In this document: positions 36,545-48,300 of the stretch, piece by piece
How the letters are laid out: every line of letters starts with the position of its first letter
Numbering within the stretch: the first letter of the stretch is position 1
From: Nyssa sinensis
Lineage: Eukaryota; Streptophyta; Magnoliopsida; Cornales; Nyssaceae
Assembly: GCA_008638375.1 (NCBI GenBank)
Contig: CM018052.1
Coordinates: 14,970,450-15,034,449, forward strand
Length of the DNA: 64,000 nucleotides
Direction: 5' to 3'
Made by a program: the position numbers and the translations under genes
Notes under the pieces: generated by a model
Database searches by the model: none
What the model saw: only the letters and a program-made list of their open reading frames with translations
Told to the model about the DNA's origin: nothing

Positions 36545-36965
36545 GAACAATGCAGCTCAAGTAGAACAGATACAGTTCAATAGAACAAATACAGCTCAAA
36601 TAAAACGGATACAGCTCAAATAGAACAGATATAGCTCAAAGTGCCTAAACCTTCCCCAGGCGATGTGGGATGGCATTACTTCCCATCCACCCCCTCACAT
36701 GGAGGGCCTCATATCGCACACCTCCGGCTGAGGTCGGTATCAGAGCGGAACAGATACAGCTCAAATAGAACGTATACAACTCAAATAGAATGGATACAGC
36801 TCAAATAGAACGTATACAACTCAAATAGAATGGATACAGCTCAAAGTGCCTGAACCTTCCCCAGGCGATGTGGGATGGCATTACTTCCATCCACCCCCTC
36901 ACATGGAGGGCCTCATATCGCACACCTCTGGTTAGGGTCGATATTAGAGCGGAACAGATCAGATA
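36545..36965. repeat. Tandem repeats in element X
   Basis: Short units like ATACAGCTCAAATAGAAC repeat with a period near 20 bp, and a larger unit of about 205 bp is present twice (GTGCCT...CCCCAGGCGATGTGGGATGG). Confidence 0.8.
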
Positions 36966-38989
36966 GGATTGAGCGGATGCTGAGTTCTGGGCATCCCACA
37001 GAGTCAGCTATCCATCTACTGATATACTCAATCTCGTAGTAGGCCCCAGATAAGACTCAACATGACAAACAGAATCAAAGCAGACTCCAAAGGATAGGTA
37101 ACAGAACAACAAACTTCAACAGAATCAACATGATATATCAGAAGGCAGGATAAAACAAACTCATGCCACAAGTAATGCAGATCAATAGGTATGCATGAAA
37201 GCATATGCATTTAAAATAGTTCAGTGTATAAACAGTTCAGCATATAAAGCAGTTCAGTATACAAGTTTAGATAGTACAGAAAATATACACCAAGTCAGGA
37301 GTCCGAGTTACTCACCTGAATATATGTTTATCTCCCTTCACAAATGGTCTAATAATTTCTAGTTGAGGTTAATCTTCAGTCCATGGTTCGGCAGTTGAAG
37401 AAAATACACTGGCAGGTTGATCGAGTCGGCTAGCCATTTTAAATCCAGTTTCATCAGCTTCTTCAGCCTTTCTATGAAGAATCACCACCTTAATCCCTCA
37501 ATCTCGTCTTCTATTCGTTCTGAAATTTGCAAGTCAGTGAAGCCACTACCACAACAAAGTCCCAAAACAGAGAAAGATTGAGCATACTTGACATATTTCC
37601 AGTTTTGGCTTCACCTTAGAATTCAATTCAACATTAGTAATTCCCACCTTTTCACAACTCCCAGGTTCCATAATCCCATTTGAAAAATGAGAATTCAAAG
37701 CTTCTTCTTCAGCTCCAAGCGTTGGCTTAGAATCCATGACCACCCGATGCCAACAAAGCTCTGCTCCAAAACCGTATTTATATCAGGGCTTTTAAATGAA
37801 CGCCTGCTACCCAATCATCCTTGCCAAGTGTTCCACCTAGAACCTTCAGGATTTCTCCTAATTTTCTGCTCAATAATCCATAACCGCTGCTCCAACACGT
37901 TGCTGCTTCGTGCTCTCTTTACCCGGTCTCTATCCATCCAGGTCGGTCCCCAATTGCGCAGCAAGTGCTGCAATAGCAGTCCCGATTGCTGCTACAATAG
38001 CAGCTTCAATTGTTGTAAGAAATTCAAAACCCGCCACTGGTTTTGATAGCAACCAGTGACTGCTGTTTGCAGTTTGCATGGGGCTAAATTAACGGAAAGC
38101 AGGTGAGGAGTTAGAGTCATGGAAGCCTGAAACCAAACTCCTTCTCCCGAGCCTTGTCTCTGCCACTTCTGGTCTCTCAACACCACAACACCACGACACC
38201 ATAGCAGGTCCTGCTGTTTTCTTCTATTCGTTCTGAAATTTGCAAGCGAGTGGAGCCACCCACGCTAACGCATCTGAATTCAGTTCCTGCACCAAGGAAA
38301 TTCCCACACTTGCCCTATTTGTTAGCAAAGCACATTGCCCAATCCGAACCTCATCGCATCGAACCCAATTTGCTAGCAATTTGCCTCCAATTTTCTATCA
38401 ATTCAAACCACAACCCAACACCAACACGCTACTGTTGAGAATTCTCCATTTCAGCAAATCCAACTTGAAATCCATACATTCTGCCACTGCTCTTCCTCAC
38501 TGCGGTAGCCTACCCTGCAACGCCACACAACTCCAAGCCGTATCAAAATCCCCTCTGCTCCAACAAACATACACATATATATACATATGTATATTCCTCT
38601 CCATAAATTTCCCCCTGCCGCAACAGCATCAATACAGCCGATTCAACCAACACCGTCACACACACCCATATTCATACCGACCTGCTGTAACAGGTGCAAT
38701 CGCTGCTACAACAACAGCTCTACTTGCTGCCCTTCCTTCAACCACGAAACCCATGCGCAATTCCAAACCATACCCCTGCCGCATCACTGCACTATTGCAC
38801 CAACACCTGCACCGCAACTCCTGTAGCAGCAACCCCAGCCCCTGTTCTCAATTGGAAGCGGCAGAAACGGAGAAACCCGAACAGAATCCACCCTATTGCA
38901 CCGAAATCACCCCTGCATCGCTACACATCTGTTGCACCGCCAAGAGATCCTGAAATTCTCTTTTTCCCCCTTCCATTTTTTCTACAGAG

Positions 38990-39002
<13 letters not shown>

Positions 39003-39029
<27 letters not shown>

Positions 39030-39031
39030 CG
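39003..39031. repeat. TG microsatellite
   Basis: About twelve copies of TG after a TA run. Confidence 0.9.
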
Positions 39032-39184
39032 GTGGGTGGCCTAGCCTAGAACTCTCCAGATCCCACCAGCATCACCGACTTCCACTTGCCTCTCAATGCT
39101 GTCCCTTTATCCAATTTTCCCTACTTCCATCGGAAGCTTCTAGTCTCTCTCTCTCTTTTTATATATATATATATAAAAAAAAAA

Positions 39185-39763
39185 AGTTAATAATTAGAAT
39201 TTTTTGTAATAAAAATTTATTTTTTGAATTTTTAGATACAAAAATGTATTATAAATTTTTTAGAATGAAAATTTTATTTTAATAATTTTTTTAAAAATAA
39301 ATTAAAGAACGACACGACAAAGGTTATGTGAAGGGAAGGAATTACAGGTTTATATGTTTGTATAGTTAAGCATTTCCACCCACATCTGTAGTGCTCGGAC
39401 TAATTAATTGGAATTGACATTTGCAAAACATTAATTACTCAGCCAATCACTACCTCAAGTAGTACACTGACAATATAAAGAGAATCTTGAATAACGTCAT
39501 AAATGACAAAAGAAGTGGGTACCAAACACAAGAAAGACTCTCTCTCTCTGTTCCATTTTCACAAAAAAATAAATGTTTTAATGATATGTGTCTGTGTAGT
39601 ACGAAAGTGGGTGAGGTAGAGCAAGTGTCGGTGAGAAGTAGAGAAAAATAGAGTGAAGTTTGAAAGGGTTTGAGCCCTAATGTGCTGACCCTTGGAGATG
39701 TTCAGTAAATTCTCTCTTCGAGGAGAGTAGTGCACCGAAGGATATCTCCTTCTCCTCGAAGTG

Positions 39764-39802
<39 letters not shown>

Positions 39803-40408
39803 TCCTAGATTGTCAAATCTCAACCAACATTTTCAAGACTTATTCTCATTCTTAGGTATGGGAGTACAACCCTCGACATTTCATTTGTTTGGGACATGAT
39901 TTGGTGTGGGGGCAACATCCTGCACTGAAATTTTGAAAAAAATGGGGATAAATTAATATTTTGAGAGTTTTTTAAAATTTTTTAAAATCCGCTGCCACTA
40001 TATTGATTTAATAAATTTCTAATTAGCCATATCACAGAATATACAAAGAATATGAGAGATGATGTTTTGTTTTTTATATACTACTTTAATTGCTTTGCTT
40101 TCTTTATACACTACTAAATTTAAAAAAAAAAACATCTCAACTTTACTGGTTCTATTTATTTTGACTCTTCAAATGGTGATTTAGTGGTTAGGACAAAAAC
40201 TTGTAGGTTTTTTTTTTTTCAACAGGGTCAGCTTTAATAAATTTGAGGCCTAAACCTATATTTTAAATAAGGTATTTTTTATTATTATTTTGATATATAA
40301 TTTCAATACAAATTAAGGTCCAACTTTTAGTACAAGTTATGGTATTTTATTATATAAATATAGTACAAGTTCTCCATTGATTACATGTGCCTTTTTTTCT
40401 AATAAAGT

Positions 40409-40434
<26 letters not shown>
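39185..40434. repeat. Duplicated segment, copy 1 (left part)
   Basis: Aligns to 58085-59000: shared landmarks are GGAAGGAATTACAG, GTAGTGCTCGGACT, GAATCTTGAATAACGTCAT, GGTGAGGTAGAGCAAGTGTC and TTTGAAAGGGTTTGAGCCC. Copy 1 has extra sequence at about 39715-40050 and, after position 40434, the 17-kb gypsy insertion; the copy resumes at 57526-57640 (TGTATTTTAATTATAATAGAATATT). No coding region recognised; it resembles promoter or UTR sequence. Confidence 0.8.
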
Positions 40435-40439
<5 letters not shown>

Positions 40440-41024
40440 CTGCACTTTTTGGTTGTAGTCGACTTTGACCTTCTGCGACCTGAAGAACACTCAAAAAGAT
40501 GATCAGAGGACTATTGGATTGGCTCCAGCGGTAGCCACTCTGATGCTTAAGTCAATAAACTGAATTGAAAAGACTGTAATGTAAGTCAAAGAATGAGCAT
40601 GAAAATAAAGCGTACCTCTAGGGTTTAATATATAGATGGTGGCTTTCCTAAGTTGATTAGGATTTGGAACCATGAAAGTAGGGATTTGATCATCGGAGAT
40701 ATTAATTTTCATGTTGGACTTTGTATCGAAATAGAGATAACCATGTGTGGCAGTTTCCTTGTAGAAGACTGTTTCCTTATTCTCTGCTCGGCAGATACTA
40801 AGGCGGCGATGAGCTCTGGATAGCGAAGAGTGCTCTAGAGGTCCGTGCTCGGACATATAAGCTTTCGTGAGAATGTAGTTCTGTTCTGTGGGCGTGAGCT
40901 TGGCCCTTTTAAGTTTCGTAGGTCTGCTCTGAATGCTCGGAACGCTCTGGATGTCTAAGCCTTTAATTGATTTATTGGACATACGTGTCGCCTGAGGGTT
41001 GGTCTGTCGTTTTGTGGTATATCA
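40435..41024 (-). repeat. 3' LTR of G2
   Basis: 590 bp; on the minus strand begins TGATATACC and ends GCAGCATCA. TATA-like CTATATATTAAACCC near 40622-40636. A 159-codon open frame crosses it but shows no sign of selection (see rejected list). Confidence 0.93.
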
Positions 41025-41043
41025 GTTACTCCCCCCCCCCCAA
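41025..41043 (-). promoter_or_regulatory. Polypurine tract of G2
   Basis: On the minus strand a run of about ten G then AGTAAC lies directly before the 3' LTR start TGATATACC. This is the plus-strand primer site. Confidence 0.7.
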
Positions 41044-41092
41044 GCCTTAGTTAGAGCTTCAGTGCATAATTTAGGCTATAGGCTCAAGAAGA

Positions 41093-41905
41093 TTAAGCGT
41101 TCTGTCTTTTTATCGTTACAAGATGACGGTTTATTACATCATTTATTACGCACCCTTCGTTTGGGGCTTTCGAGGCCACCCAAATCATTGCGATGGTTTG
41201 GATGGACGACTCTTTGTCTCCAAGGATCAATATATAGGGGAGAGAAGGGGAGCTTACACGCCCACTCTTCTTATTGTCTGTTTTCATGATGCTTCCCTAT
41301 CAAGGGGATTTGAGTTTTTATAGAAGCTTCTATCATCCGGTGGTGATTGACGATCCCCAGCCTGAGTTGGGTGTGATCAAGCTGTGGCTAAGGGCAGCCT
41401 ACCCTTTTACCATGGCTCTTATGGAAAAACTAAAGGATACGAAGATCTTTTTGTCCATCTTAGCATCCGATAGGGATTTCCCCTTATGGAGGAGGGCCCT
41501 CATTGATTCAACCAGAGCTTGGATCATTGATAATGAAGATGATGGGGAGATGCCTCCTCCCCTTTTTCCTTGGGCAGAGACCCTTGCACAAGCCGACCAA
41601 AATGCTATACTGCATTTGAAGAGAGTGAAGGTAGAGAATGGAGGTGTCGTGAGCCTCGGAGTCATCCTTCAGTATTGGTGCCAAGTGGTGATGCAGATTG
41701 GGGTTTAGGGTTCCTTCCTTTCAAATGGGAATTGGTGGCGGCGGTAATGGTGCCTTGGGACCCTGGACCCTTGACTTTAGAGGAGCTAGAGGAAGAAGGC
41801 CATGATGGCATGAAAACCGGAATACGCCTTGTCCGAAATTGTTGTAGCTTTAGACTCGTAGTTTGTATTTCTGTTGATTGTAACTTTTTCATGGATTATC
41901 AATAA
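41093..41905 (+). pseudogene. Antisense ORF between pol and 3' LTR of G2
   Basis: On the strand opposite to gag-pol, three overlapping frames give a coding-like protein: an early piece (41123-41323, ending GFEFL), a middle piece starting about 41325 with YRSFYHPVVIDDPQPELG, LWLRAAYPFTMALMEKLKD, FLSILASDRDFPLWRRAL, and FPWAETLAQADQNAI (to 41705), and a final piece GFLPFKWELVAAVM to 41905. The frame changes twice, so this copy looks frameshifted. An AATAAA polyadenylation signal follows at 41899-41904. Extra antisense ORFs at this place are known in Tat-lineage elements; I do not recognise the protein's function. Confidence 0.6.
41899..41904 (+). terminator. Polyadenylation signal of the antisense ORF
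   Basis: AATAAA on the plus strand, overlapping the last codons of the antisense frame and preceded by a T-rich TTGTAACTTTTT stretch, as in plant 3' ends. Confidence 0.45.
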
Positions 41906-42290
41906 AATTGAGTTCCTCTTCTTTCAAAAAACTATGTTCTTTTCGAGTCAGCACATTTTTCCAAGCATTGTTCCTAACTACTTTCTGTCAATATAGACAG
42001 ATTCTCACAATATATGCGCCTCCTCGAAATTAGAATACCCGGCAACTTCTGCAAGCTAAGTTCTCTTGGGGATATATCAAGTTACAGCTGCACGGTAGTG
42101 CGTGATTTTGTCCTTGATGAGATCCGAGTTGTTAATACTCTATTTAGATCAGCTCTGTAGAGTAGTCTTTTCGAGTGTAGTAACCTGCAATAATTTGAGC
42201 GAATAATTATGCCTGCCGAGCCCGGAGACTTGTGTAAATAATTAGATTGAGATTATTTGGAGATCAATTGAGTAAATCAGATTTTTGTTT

Positions 42291-42797
42291 TGGACCAGAC
42301 TTCGAAGGTCTGTACATTTGGTGGATCAGACCGAAGGTCTGTACATTTGGTAGACCAGACCGAAGGTCTGAACATTTGGCAGACCAGACTGAAGGTCTGT
42401 ACATTTGATGGACTAGACTAGAAATCTATACATTTGATGGACCAGACTAAAAGTCTATACATTTGATGGACCAGACCATGAGGTCTGTACATTTGATGGA
42501 CCAGACCATGAGGTCTGTACATTTGATGGACCAGACCAGAAGTCTGTACATTTGATGGACCAGACTAGAAGTCTGTACATTTGATGGACTAGACCATGAG
42601 GTCTGCACATTTGATAGACCAGACCATGAGGTCTACACATTTGATGGACAAGACCATGAGGTCTATACATTTGATAAACCAGACTAAAAGTCTGTACATT
42701 TGATAGACCAGACCATGAGGTCTGTACATTTGATGGACCAGACCATGAGGTCTGCACATTTGATGGACCAGACCATGAGGTCTGCACATTTGATGGG
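42291..42797. repeat. 29/30-bp hairpin minisatellite, 17 copies
   Basis: Head-to-tail copies of CTGTACATTTGATGGACCAG plus ACCATGAGGT or ACCGAAGGT-like ends. Each unit contains the inverted repeat CAGACC-ATGA-GGTCTG, so the transcript could fold into a row of hairpins. It lies just downstream of the pol stop, in the element's 3' untranslated region. Confidence 0.95.
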
Positions 42798-42833
42798 AGT
42801 ACTGCAAAGGGTCTTTCGAAGGAAAAAAATTCT

Positions 42834-43980
42834 TTATTGAGAATGCTTCCGCAAATGTTCTATGTTCCAAGGTCTGGGAACAAGTTTCCCATTAATGTCT
42901 TCCAACCAATAAGTGGTAGGCCTAATAATTTTTGTCACCCTGTAGGGGCCTTCCCAATTGGGCGATAATTTTTCCATTGCGGGATCCTTGGTGTTTGGAA
43001 AAACCCTTCTTAAAATGAGGTCTCCAACTTGAAAGCTAACAGGCTTAAGCCCCAATTTAGAGTTGTTAGCCATCCTTTGCTAGTACGCCTCCATCCTGAT
43101 TCTGGCTTGATCCCTCTTTTCCTCAAGTAAGTCTAAATTTTCTGCCAGCTGCTGATGATTGGATTCTTGGTCGAAAGTTTCAGTCCTCAAGGTTGGCATA
43201 CCGATCTCTATTGGAATAACTACCTCGGTTTCGTAAACAAGTGAAAAGGGAGTTTCGGAGGTTGGAGTTCTTCTAATTGTTCTATAGGCCCAAAGCACGC
43301 CAGGGAGTTCTTCGACCCATCTTCTCTTGGCTTCTTCCAACCTTTTCTTAAGGGCATCAAGGATTGTCCGATTGGTGACTTCTGCTTGCCCATTAGCTTG
43401 GGGATGACCAGGAGAGGAGAAATGCTGACTGATACCCAAATCTTGGCAGAACTTCTTGAGGGCTTTTGTAGTAAATTGTGTACCATTGTCTGAGATGATT
43501 ACACGCGATATGCCGAACCTGCAGACGATGCTTTTCCAGACGAAGCTCTTGACTTACTTCTCAGTAATGCGTGTTAGAGGCTCTATTTCTGCCCATTTGG
43601 AGAAATAGTCAATGGCCACCAGAAGATATTTCCTGTTTGGTGTGGCCTTAGGTAATGGGTCTACGATATCCATTCCTCATTGAACAAAGGGCCATGGACT
43701 GACAACAGGAATAAGCTCGTGGTGGGGATGGTGCTGGTAGGAAGCGAACCTTTGGCATTTGTTACACTTTCGGACGTAATCCTTAGCCTGCTTCAACATG
43801 CCAAGCCAGTAGTAGCCTTGTGTCAGAGCTCGGTGGGCTATGGTTCTGCCCCTGTTATGATTTTCGCAGATTCCCTCGTGTATTTCCGCTAGGACATACT
43901 GAGATTCTTCTGGAGCAAGACACCTCAATAGAGGTTGAGAGTATGACCTTCTATAAAGCCTGTCGTTCAAGATCAGATAC
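42834..43980 (-). pseudogene. Integrase domain of G2
   Basis: Inserts the cDNA. Zinc-binding part: EIHEGICENHNRGRTIAHRA and CNKCQRF (HHCC). Catalytic core: VIISDNGTQFTTKALKKF, SPGHPQANGQAEVTNRTI, with first Asp expected in the region near 43620. C-terminal part: FQVGDLILRRVFPNTKDPAMEKLSPNWEGPYRV, ending NIEHLRKHSQ before TAA. There is no chromodomain. In-frame stops occur near 43557 and 43080, and AATAAA overlaps the end of the gene (42834-42842). Confidence 0.9.
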
Positions 43981-44048
43981 CGAGCCGCTTTAATTCATAT
44001 TCATTTGGCTTTGTTCTTGTCCTCAGGGAAGAGTCCTCTTTCTAAGTA

Positions 44049-44954
44049 CTAGAAGATGGGGGTCATCCAGTTTTGAGGCTGTTCGGTAATTTGGGTGACT
44101 TGGACCTCCTCAATGCTTGGTTTTGGCTGATGGGAGATTTTTATCATAGAATCATCTCCTAAGTCTAGGCCAGATGCCATGTTTGCCAAAGCGTCAGCTC
44201 TGCAGTTCTGGCCTCTTTCTATTTTCTGGATGGAGAATGTTTGGAAAGATTGTTTTAGTGAGTTGACGAGTTTTGAATATCGAAGCATCCGGTCGTCTTT
44301 AGTGGCAAATTCTCCCAGGACTTGGCTTACTACCAGTTGGGAATCAGAGAAAACTTTGAGGTTATGAGCCTAACATTCCAGAGCCAGCTTCATTCCCAGG
44401 ACAAGGGCTTCATATTCTACTTCATTGTTGGAGGCTCTGAACCCTAGGCTAATTTCTTTTTTTGCTACGAGTCCATCAAGTGATTGTAATATTAGGCCCA
44501 CACCAGAACCGTGGTCGGTAGAAGATCCATCAGTATAGAATTGCCATGTTTCTGAATTTTCAAGGAGCAGGGCCTTGTTTTGTAGTGCTGGGGTGAATTC
44601 GGCGACAAAATCGGCCAAGGCTTGACCTTTGATAGAAATTCGTGGGATGTAAGATATGTCGAATTCCCCCAGTTCTACCGACCATTTGACCAATCGCCCT
44701 GATACCTCCGGTTTCCTTAGTACAGATTTCAGGGGATAAGTAGTGGGTATCTCGATAGGATGGGCTTGAACGTAGGGTCTGAGCTTTCGTGTTGAGATTA
44801 TTAGTGCAAGAGCCAACTTTTCAATTTCAGGGTACCTCTTTTCTGTATCTAATAATGCTCTGCTGACATAAAAGATAGGCTTCTGAACTTCCCTGTGCTG
44901 CTTGACAAGTACTGAACTGACAGCATTTTTAGAGACTGCAAGGTAGAGAAGCAA
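44049..44954 (-). pseudogene. RNase H and second (archaeal-like) RNase H of G2
   Basis: First domain: LYLAVSKNAVSSVLVKQ, KPIFYVSRALLDTEKRYPEIEKLALAL, VLRKPEVSGRLVKWSVELGEFDISY. Second domain: QFYTDGSSTDHGSGVGLIL, GFRASNNEVEYEALVLGMKLA, then LVNSLKQSFQTFSIQKIERGQNCRADALA. The DG and E residues of the second catalytic set are visible. Two tandem RNase H domains mark the Tat lineage of plant gypsy elements, which helps place G2 and, by similarity, G1. A TAG follows LEC near 44370. Confidence 0.9.
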
Positions 44955-44999
44955 TTTTTCTCCGTGGACTGGTTTTGATAGGAGTTCAGGCGAGGCTAG

Positions 45000-45333
45000 A
45001 TATTCCTTCAGCTCTTGGAAGGCCTTCTCGCACTCCTTAGTCCACTGTAAAGCCCTGTTGCTTTTTAAGGCTTTGAAGAATGGTAGACAGCGGTTAGTGG
45101 ACTTGGAAATAAATCTACTTAAGGCTGCAATTCTGCCATTCAGAGCCTGAATGTCTTTATTAGTTTTTGTGACTCCAGCTCAGTCAAAGCCCTGATCTGA
45201 GTGAGGTCTGCCTCAATGCCCCTTTGTGAAGCAATATACCCCAAGAACTTTCCCTTTGTTACCCCGAATGTATACTTTGAGGGATTCAGTTTCATCTTAT
45301 GCTGCTTCAAGATGTCAAACGTCTGAGCCAAGT
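45000..45333 (-). pseudogene. RT C-terminal part of G2
   Basis: Continuation of the RT after solo LTR D: FDILKQHKMKLNPSKYTFGVTKGKFLGYIASQRGIEAD, then the connection domain toward RNase H. Stops and at least one frameshift are present. Confidence 0.8.
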
Positions 45334-48300
45334 TGTAATATCTCGACCTAGGATACAGGGTCATATGACACGTATTACGAGAATTTACAAAAAATAATTA
45401 ATTAATTTAATTATTAATTAATTAAAGTAAAGAAATGTTATATATATTAATTAAGTAATATATATATATATATATGTATAAAGTGAAATATATATGTATG
45501 TATATGGAAGCATGTATGTATGCAAGTATATATATATATATGAAAAAGGTGTGAACAGTGTGTGAATGGGTGTGTGTGTGTCGGCTGGGGTGTGTGTGTG
45601 TGTTGTCTTGTATATATGTGTATATGTATATATATATATATATGTATATATTATATGTATAAATATCTTGTGAAATTTAATGCAAAGAAGAAAAGAGAAA
45701 AAGCAAAATTGATGAGAAGTGAGGGCTAGTGTAAGGCTACAATCAGAAAGAAGAGAGAGAGAACAGTAGAGAGAGAAAATGAGGAGAGAGAGAGGTCGGT
45801 TTCTTCCTTTATAAGACAAACCAAAACATGCAAAGCATGTTGTTCTCTCACGAAAGAAACCAAAAGAGGAAGAACTGAGGAGAAGAGAAGAAAAGTTTTA
45901 GAGCAAGAAAGAAAGAGAAATCAGTGGTGAAAGGTGAACCCACGAAAACTTTTTAAATTCTCTCTCTAGAATATTTTGCATGTGATAAGAGATTAGGTTA
46001 TGATTTGTATATATAATGCTTAAATGTATATCTAGACATGTATTAGGCATGAAAATGGGCTATGAAAACGACTGAAAACATGAAACCCACGAAAAATCTC
46101 CATTGAAGACCTTGCCCATGGCAGGTCTGAATCGACTTCCTTTAAGCTTGATTTGGCTTATCAAGACTTAAAGTAGATATTATGAGCATGCTAAAAACAT
46201 ATGACCGCGACCATAAAGCTCAAAAAATGACCCTCAAACACCAAGTTGCAGGTTACGGGTTTACACTCCAAACCTTGTAACTCATGTTTTAATCTATTTC
46301 TTTAAATGAAAACTGAAACCCCATGGATAGAGGATCATTATGGAACAAACCGTAAGTGATTTGGCTCAGAAATGAGCATGTATGACCGAATTACAGTTCG
46401 GGTTATCATGTCCTAAACCGAACATATGAAGGGGCTTTAAAGTCTAAAATGAATGCCAAGTTAGTCTTTTATACCTTAGGAACATTTTGGGACAAAAACA
46501 GTAAGGATCCATGGATCCAAACTGCACGAAATAGGAAGAAATGGAATTCGGAAACTAGGGTTTTCAGTAGGGTCTCGTGGGGAAGACGAAGACGAGTCAA
46601 CTCAGTTTTTAAAATAAGGCTGGGTCGACTCGGACAGGTGGCAGCCTCTGGGCTTGCCACCGATTAATTGGAACGACGGCGTTTCATCCCTGTTTTAAAT
46701 TTTTAAAACGGTAGGGCTGACGTCATCATGACGTCAGCAACACGCATAAAACCGGATAGACCGGTTGGTTTGCAACTGAACCGGACCGGTTCATTTAAAA
46801 TTCAATTGAACCCTTTGGTTTTCTGTTTTATTCAAAATAAAATAAACCAAGACTTTTGGTTATTATGAATTGACTCCTGGGCTTTAGAAAAATTATACTG
46901 AGGCCCAACTGAGGGAAAATTTATGCATTTAGACCCCTGAAAAAATAATTAAATAATTAAATAATTAATTTAATTATTTAATAAATAAAGTTAAATTACT
47001 ATTTTACCCTTGTGGCATAAATAGAGCAAACGAAGTCCAAATTAAGCATATGAATAGTGTATCCTTACTATTTTGGATATTCTGAGACTAATGGTAGGGT
47101 TCGTTTTACGAGACGGGGCCTGAAAAATAAAGCCACATAAGGGGGTAAATGACCAAAATACCCTTTGACCAAAATTTACAAGTTATTAGTATATTCTTAC
47201 TATCTTGGACCTTCTGAGTCCAATGGTAAGGTCTACAACACGAAATGGGGTCCCGAAAAATAAAGACACGTAAAGGGGTAAAAAGACCAAAATACCCCTG
47301 GTACCCCTAAAGCCAAAATGAAATCAGAGAAGGTCTAAATTGACTTTCCTTGACATCTCGGACTCAATAATGGAGTCCGAATTACGAAACGAAGTACAGA
47401 AAAATGTGACACGTAAAATGGTAAATGACCATTTTGTCCTTTTACATATAACAGTCCGAATTAAATGTTAGGAAAGCTTAAACTGACTTTCTTCGACACT
47501 CCGGACTCAATGGTAGAGTCTATTAGACCAAAAGAAATGTCTAAAATAAAAAGACATAAAATTTGATGAATAGCATCTGTTAGATGACTATGAACTGAAA
47601 TATTGCCAAAGAACTAAACTGAGGCAAGTACGAGAAATGAAATATGAAAAGACACGACACGTAAACATGTCAAATAAATAACTTTAAATTAAAGTTAATG
47701 GAACTCCCAGAAGAATATGATTGTAGAAATCTGTTTTCTTGACACGTTAAATTGTGTTTTAAACAGAGAATTTAATAGACACAAAAATGAATCAAGAACG
47801 AGAAGTTCCCCCAATGATGACAAGGGCACAAATAGCAAATGATCCGAAACAGAAAGTTTTCCGGGAGAAGCTAGAAAAACAGCTCCAGGTAGTTCAGAAA
47901 TATATCCGAATTGCAAAACAAATGAAGTGTGCAACGTTCGCCCCTTCATTTACAAGACTATAACCAAGGAGCAACTAGTAGCGAAAAAGATTAAGAAATA
48001 GGAGGACATCGAAACGCTGCAAGAATGGCTTCACAGGTTGAAAGAAGCCAAAGGAAAGGCGACTAAATAGATCGAAAACCAGAAGTACGAGGTGAGTAAC
48101 CCTGTGTTTGAATTGGAGATTTAACTCCATGGATTTGAAAAAGTTTTAAGTTCAAAGATGTGAAGTATTTGAAGTTTCAAATTCAGTATTTACATGATGC
48201 AGCTTTCAAATTGTACTGTTTTATAACTCTATACGACATGCTCAGTGATTGGTATTTATCATAGTTTTCTTAAAACATATTTTAGCATGTCTAAAGTTTT

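Larger units (their letters stand above)
35906..39180 (-). mobile_element. Long LTR (element X), truncated at one end
   Basis: Begins TGTCACATCCCGC...CCACCCTACGCGGAT, the complement of the terminus of element A, and shares with A the block containing GAGTAACATAGGTTCCTG. It is therefore in the opposite orientation to A. The far end, expected to read ...TATTACA, is not present; the sequence runs out in an AT run near 39160-39180 and the duplicated segment begins. It includes a 205-bp tandem duplication (36641 and 36846 landmarks GTGCCTRAACCTTCCCCAGG) and a CTTCTATTCGTTCTGAAATTT motif repeated about 710 bp apart (37509 and 38219). No intact gene; long frames at 38240-38953 are low-complexity. 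Confidence 0.65.

Noticed and set aside
38240..38953. 237-codon plus-strand frame and overlapping frames
   Set aside because: Low-complexity Ser/Thr/Pro/His content across a C-rich LTR segment, several overlapping frames, no motif.
40503..40982. A 159-codon open frame in both LTRs of G2 (also 57004-57483)
   Set aside because: Intact in both LTRs, but of about 27 nucleotide differences in the frame 17 change the amino acid, the neutral ratio. It also spans the LTR promoter. Probably a chance frame.
42455..42870. Long frames reading repeated CRPHGLVHQM-like peptides
   Set aside because: Direct translation of the 29/30-bp minisatellite; frames shift with 29- versus 30-bp units.
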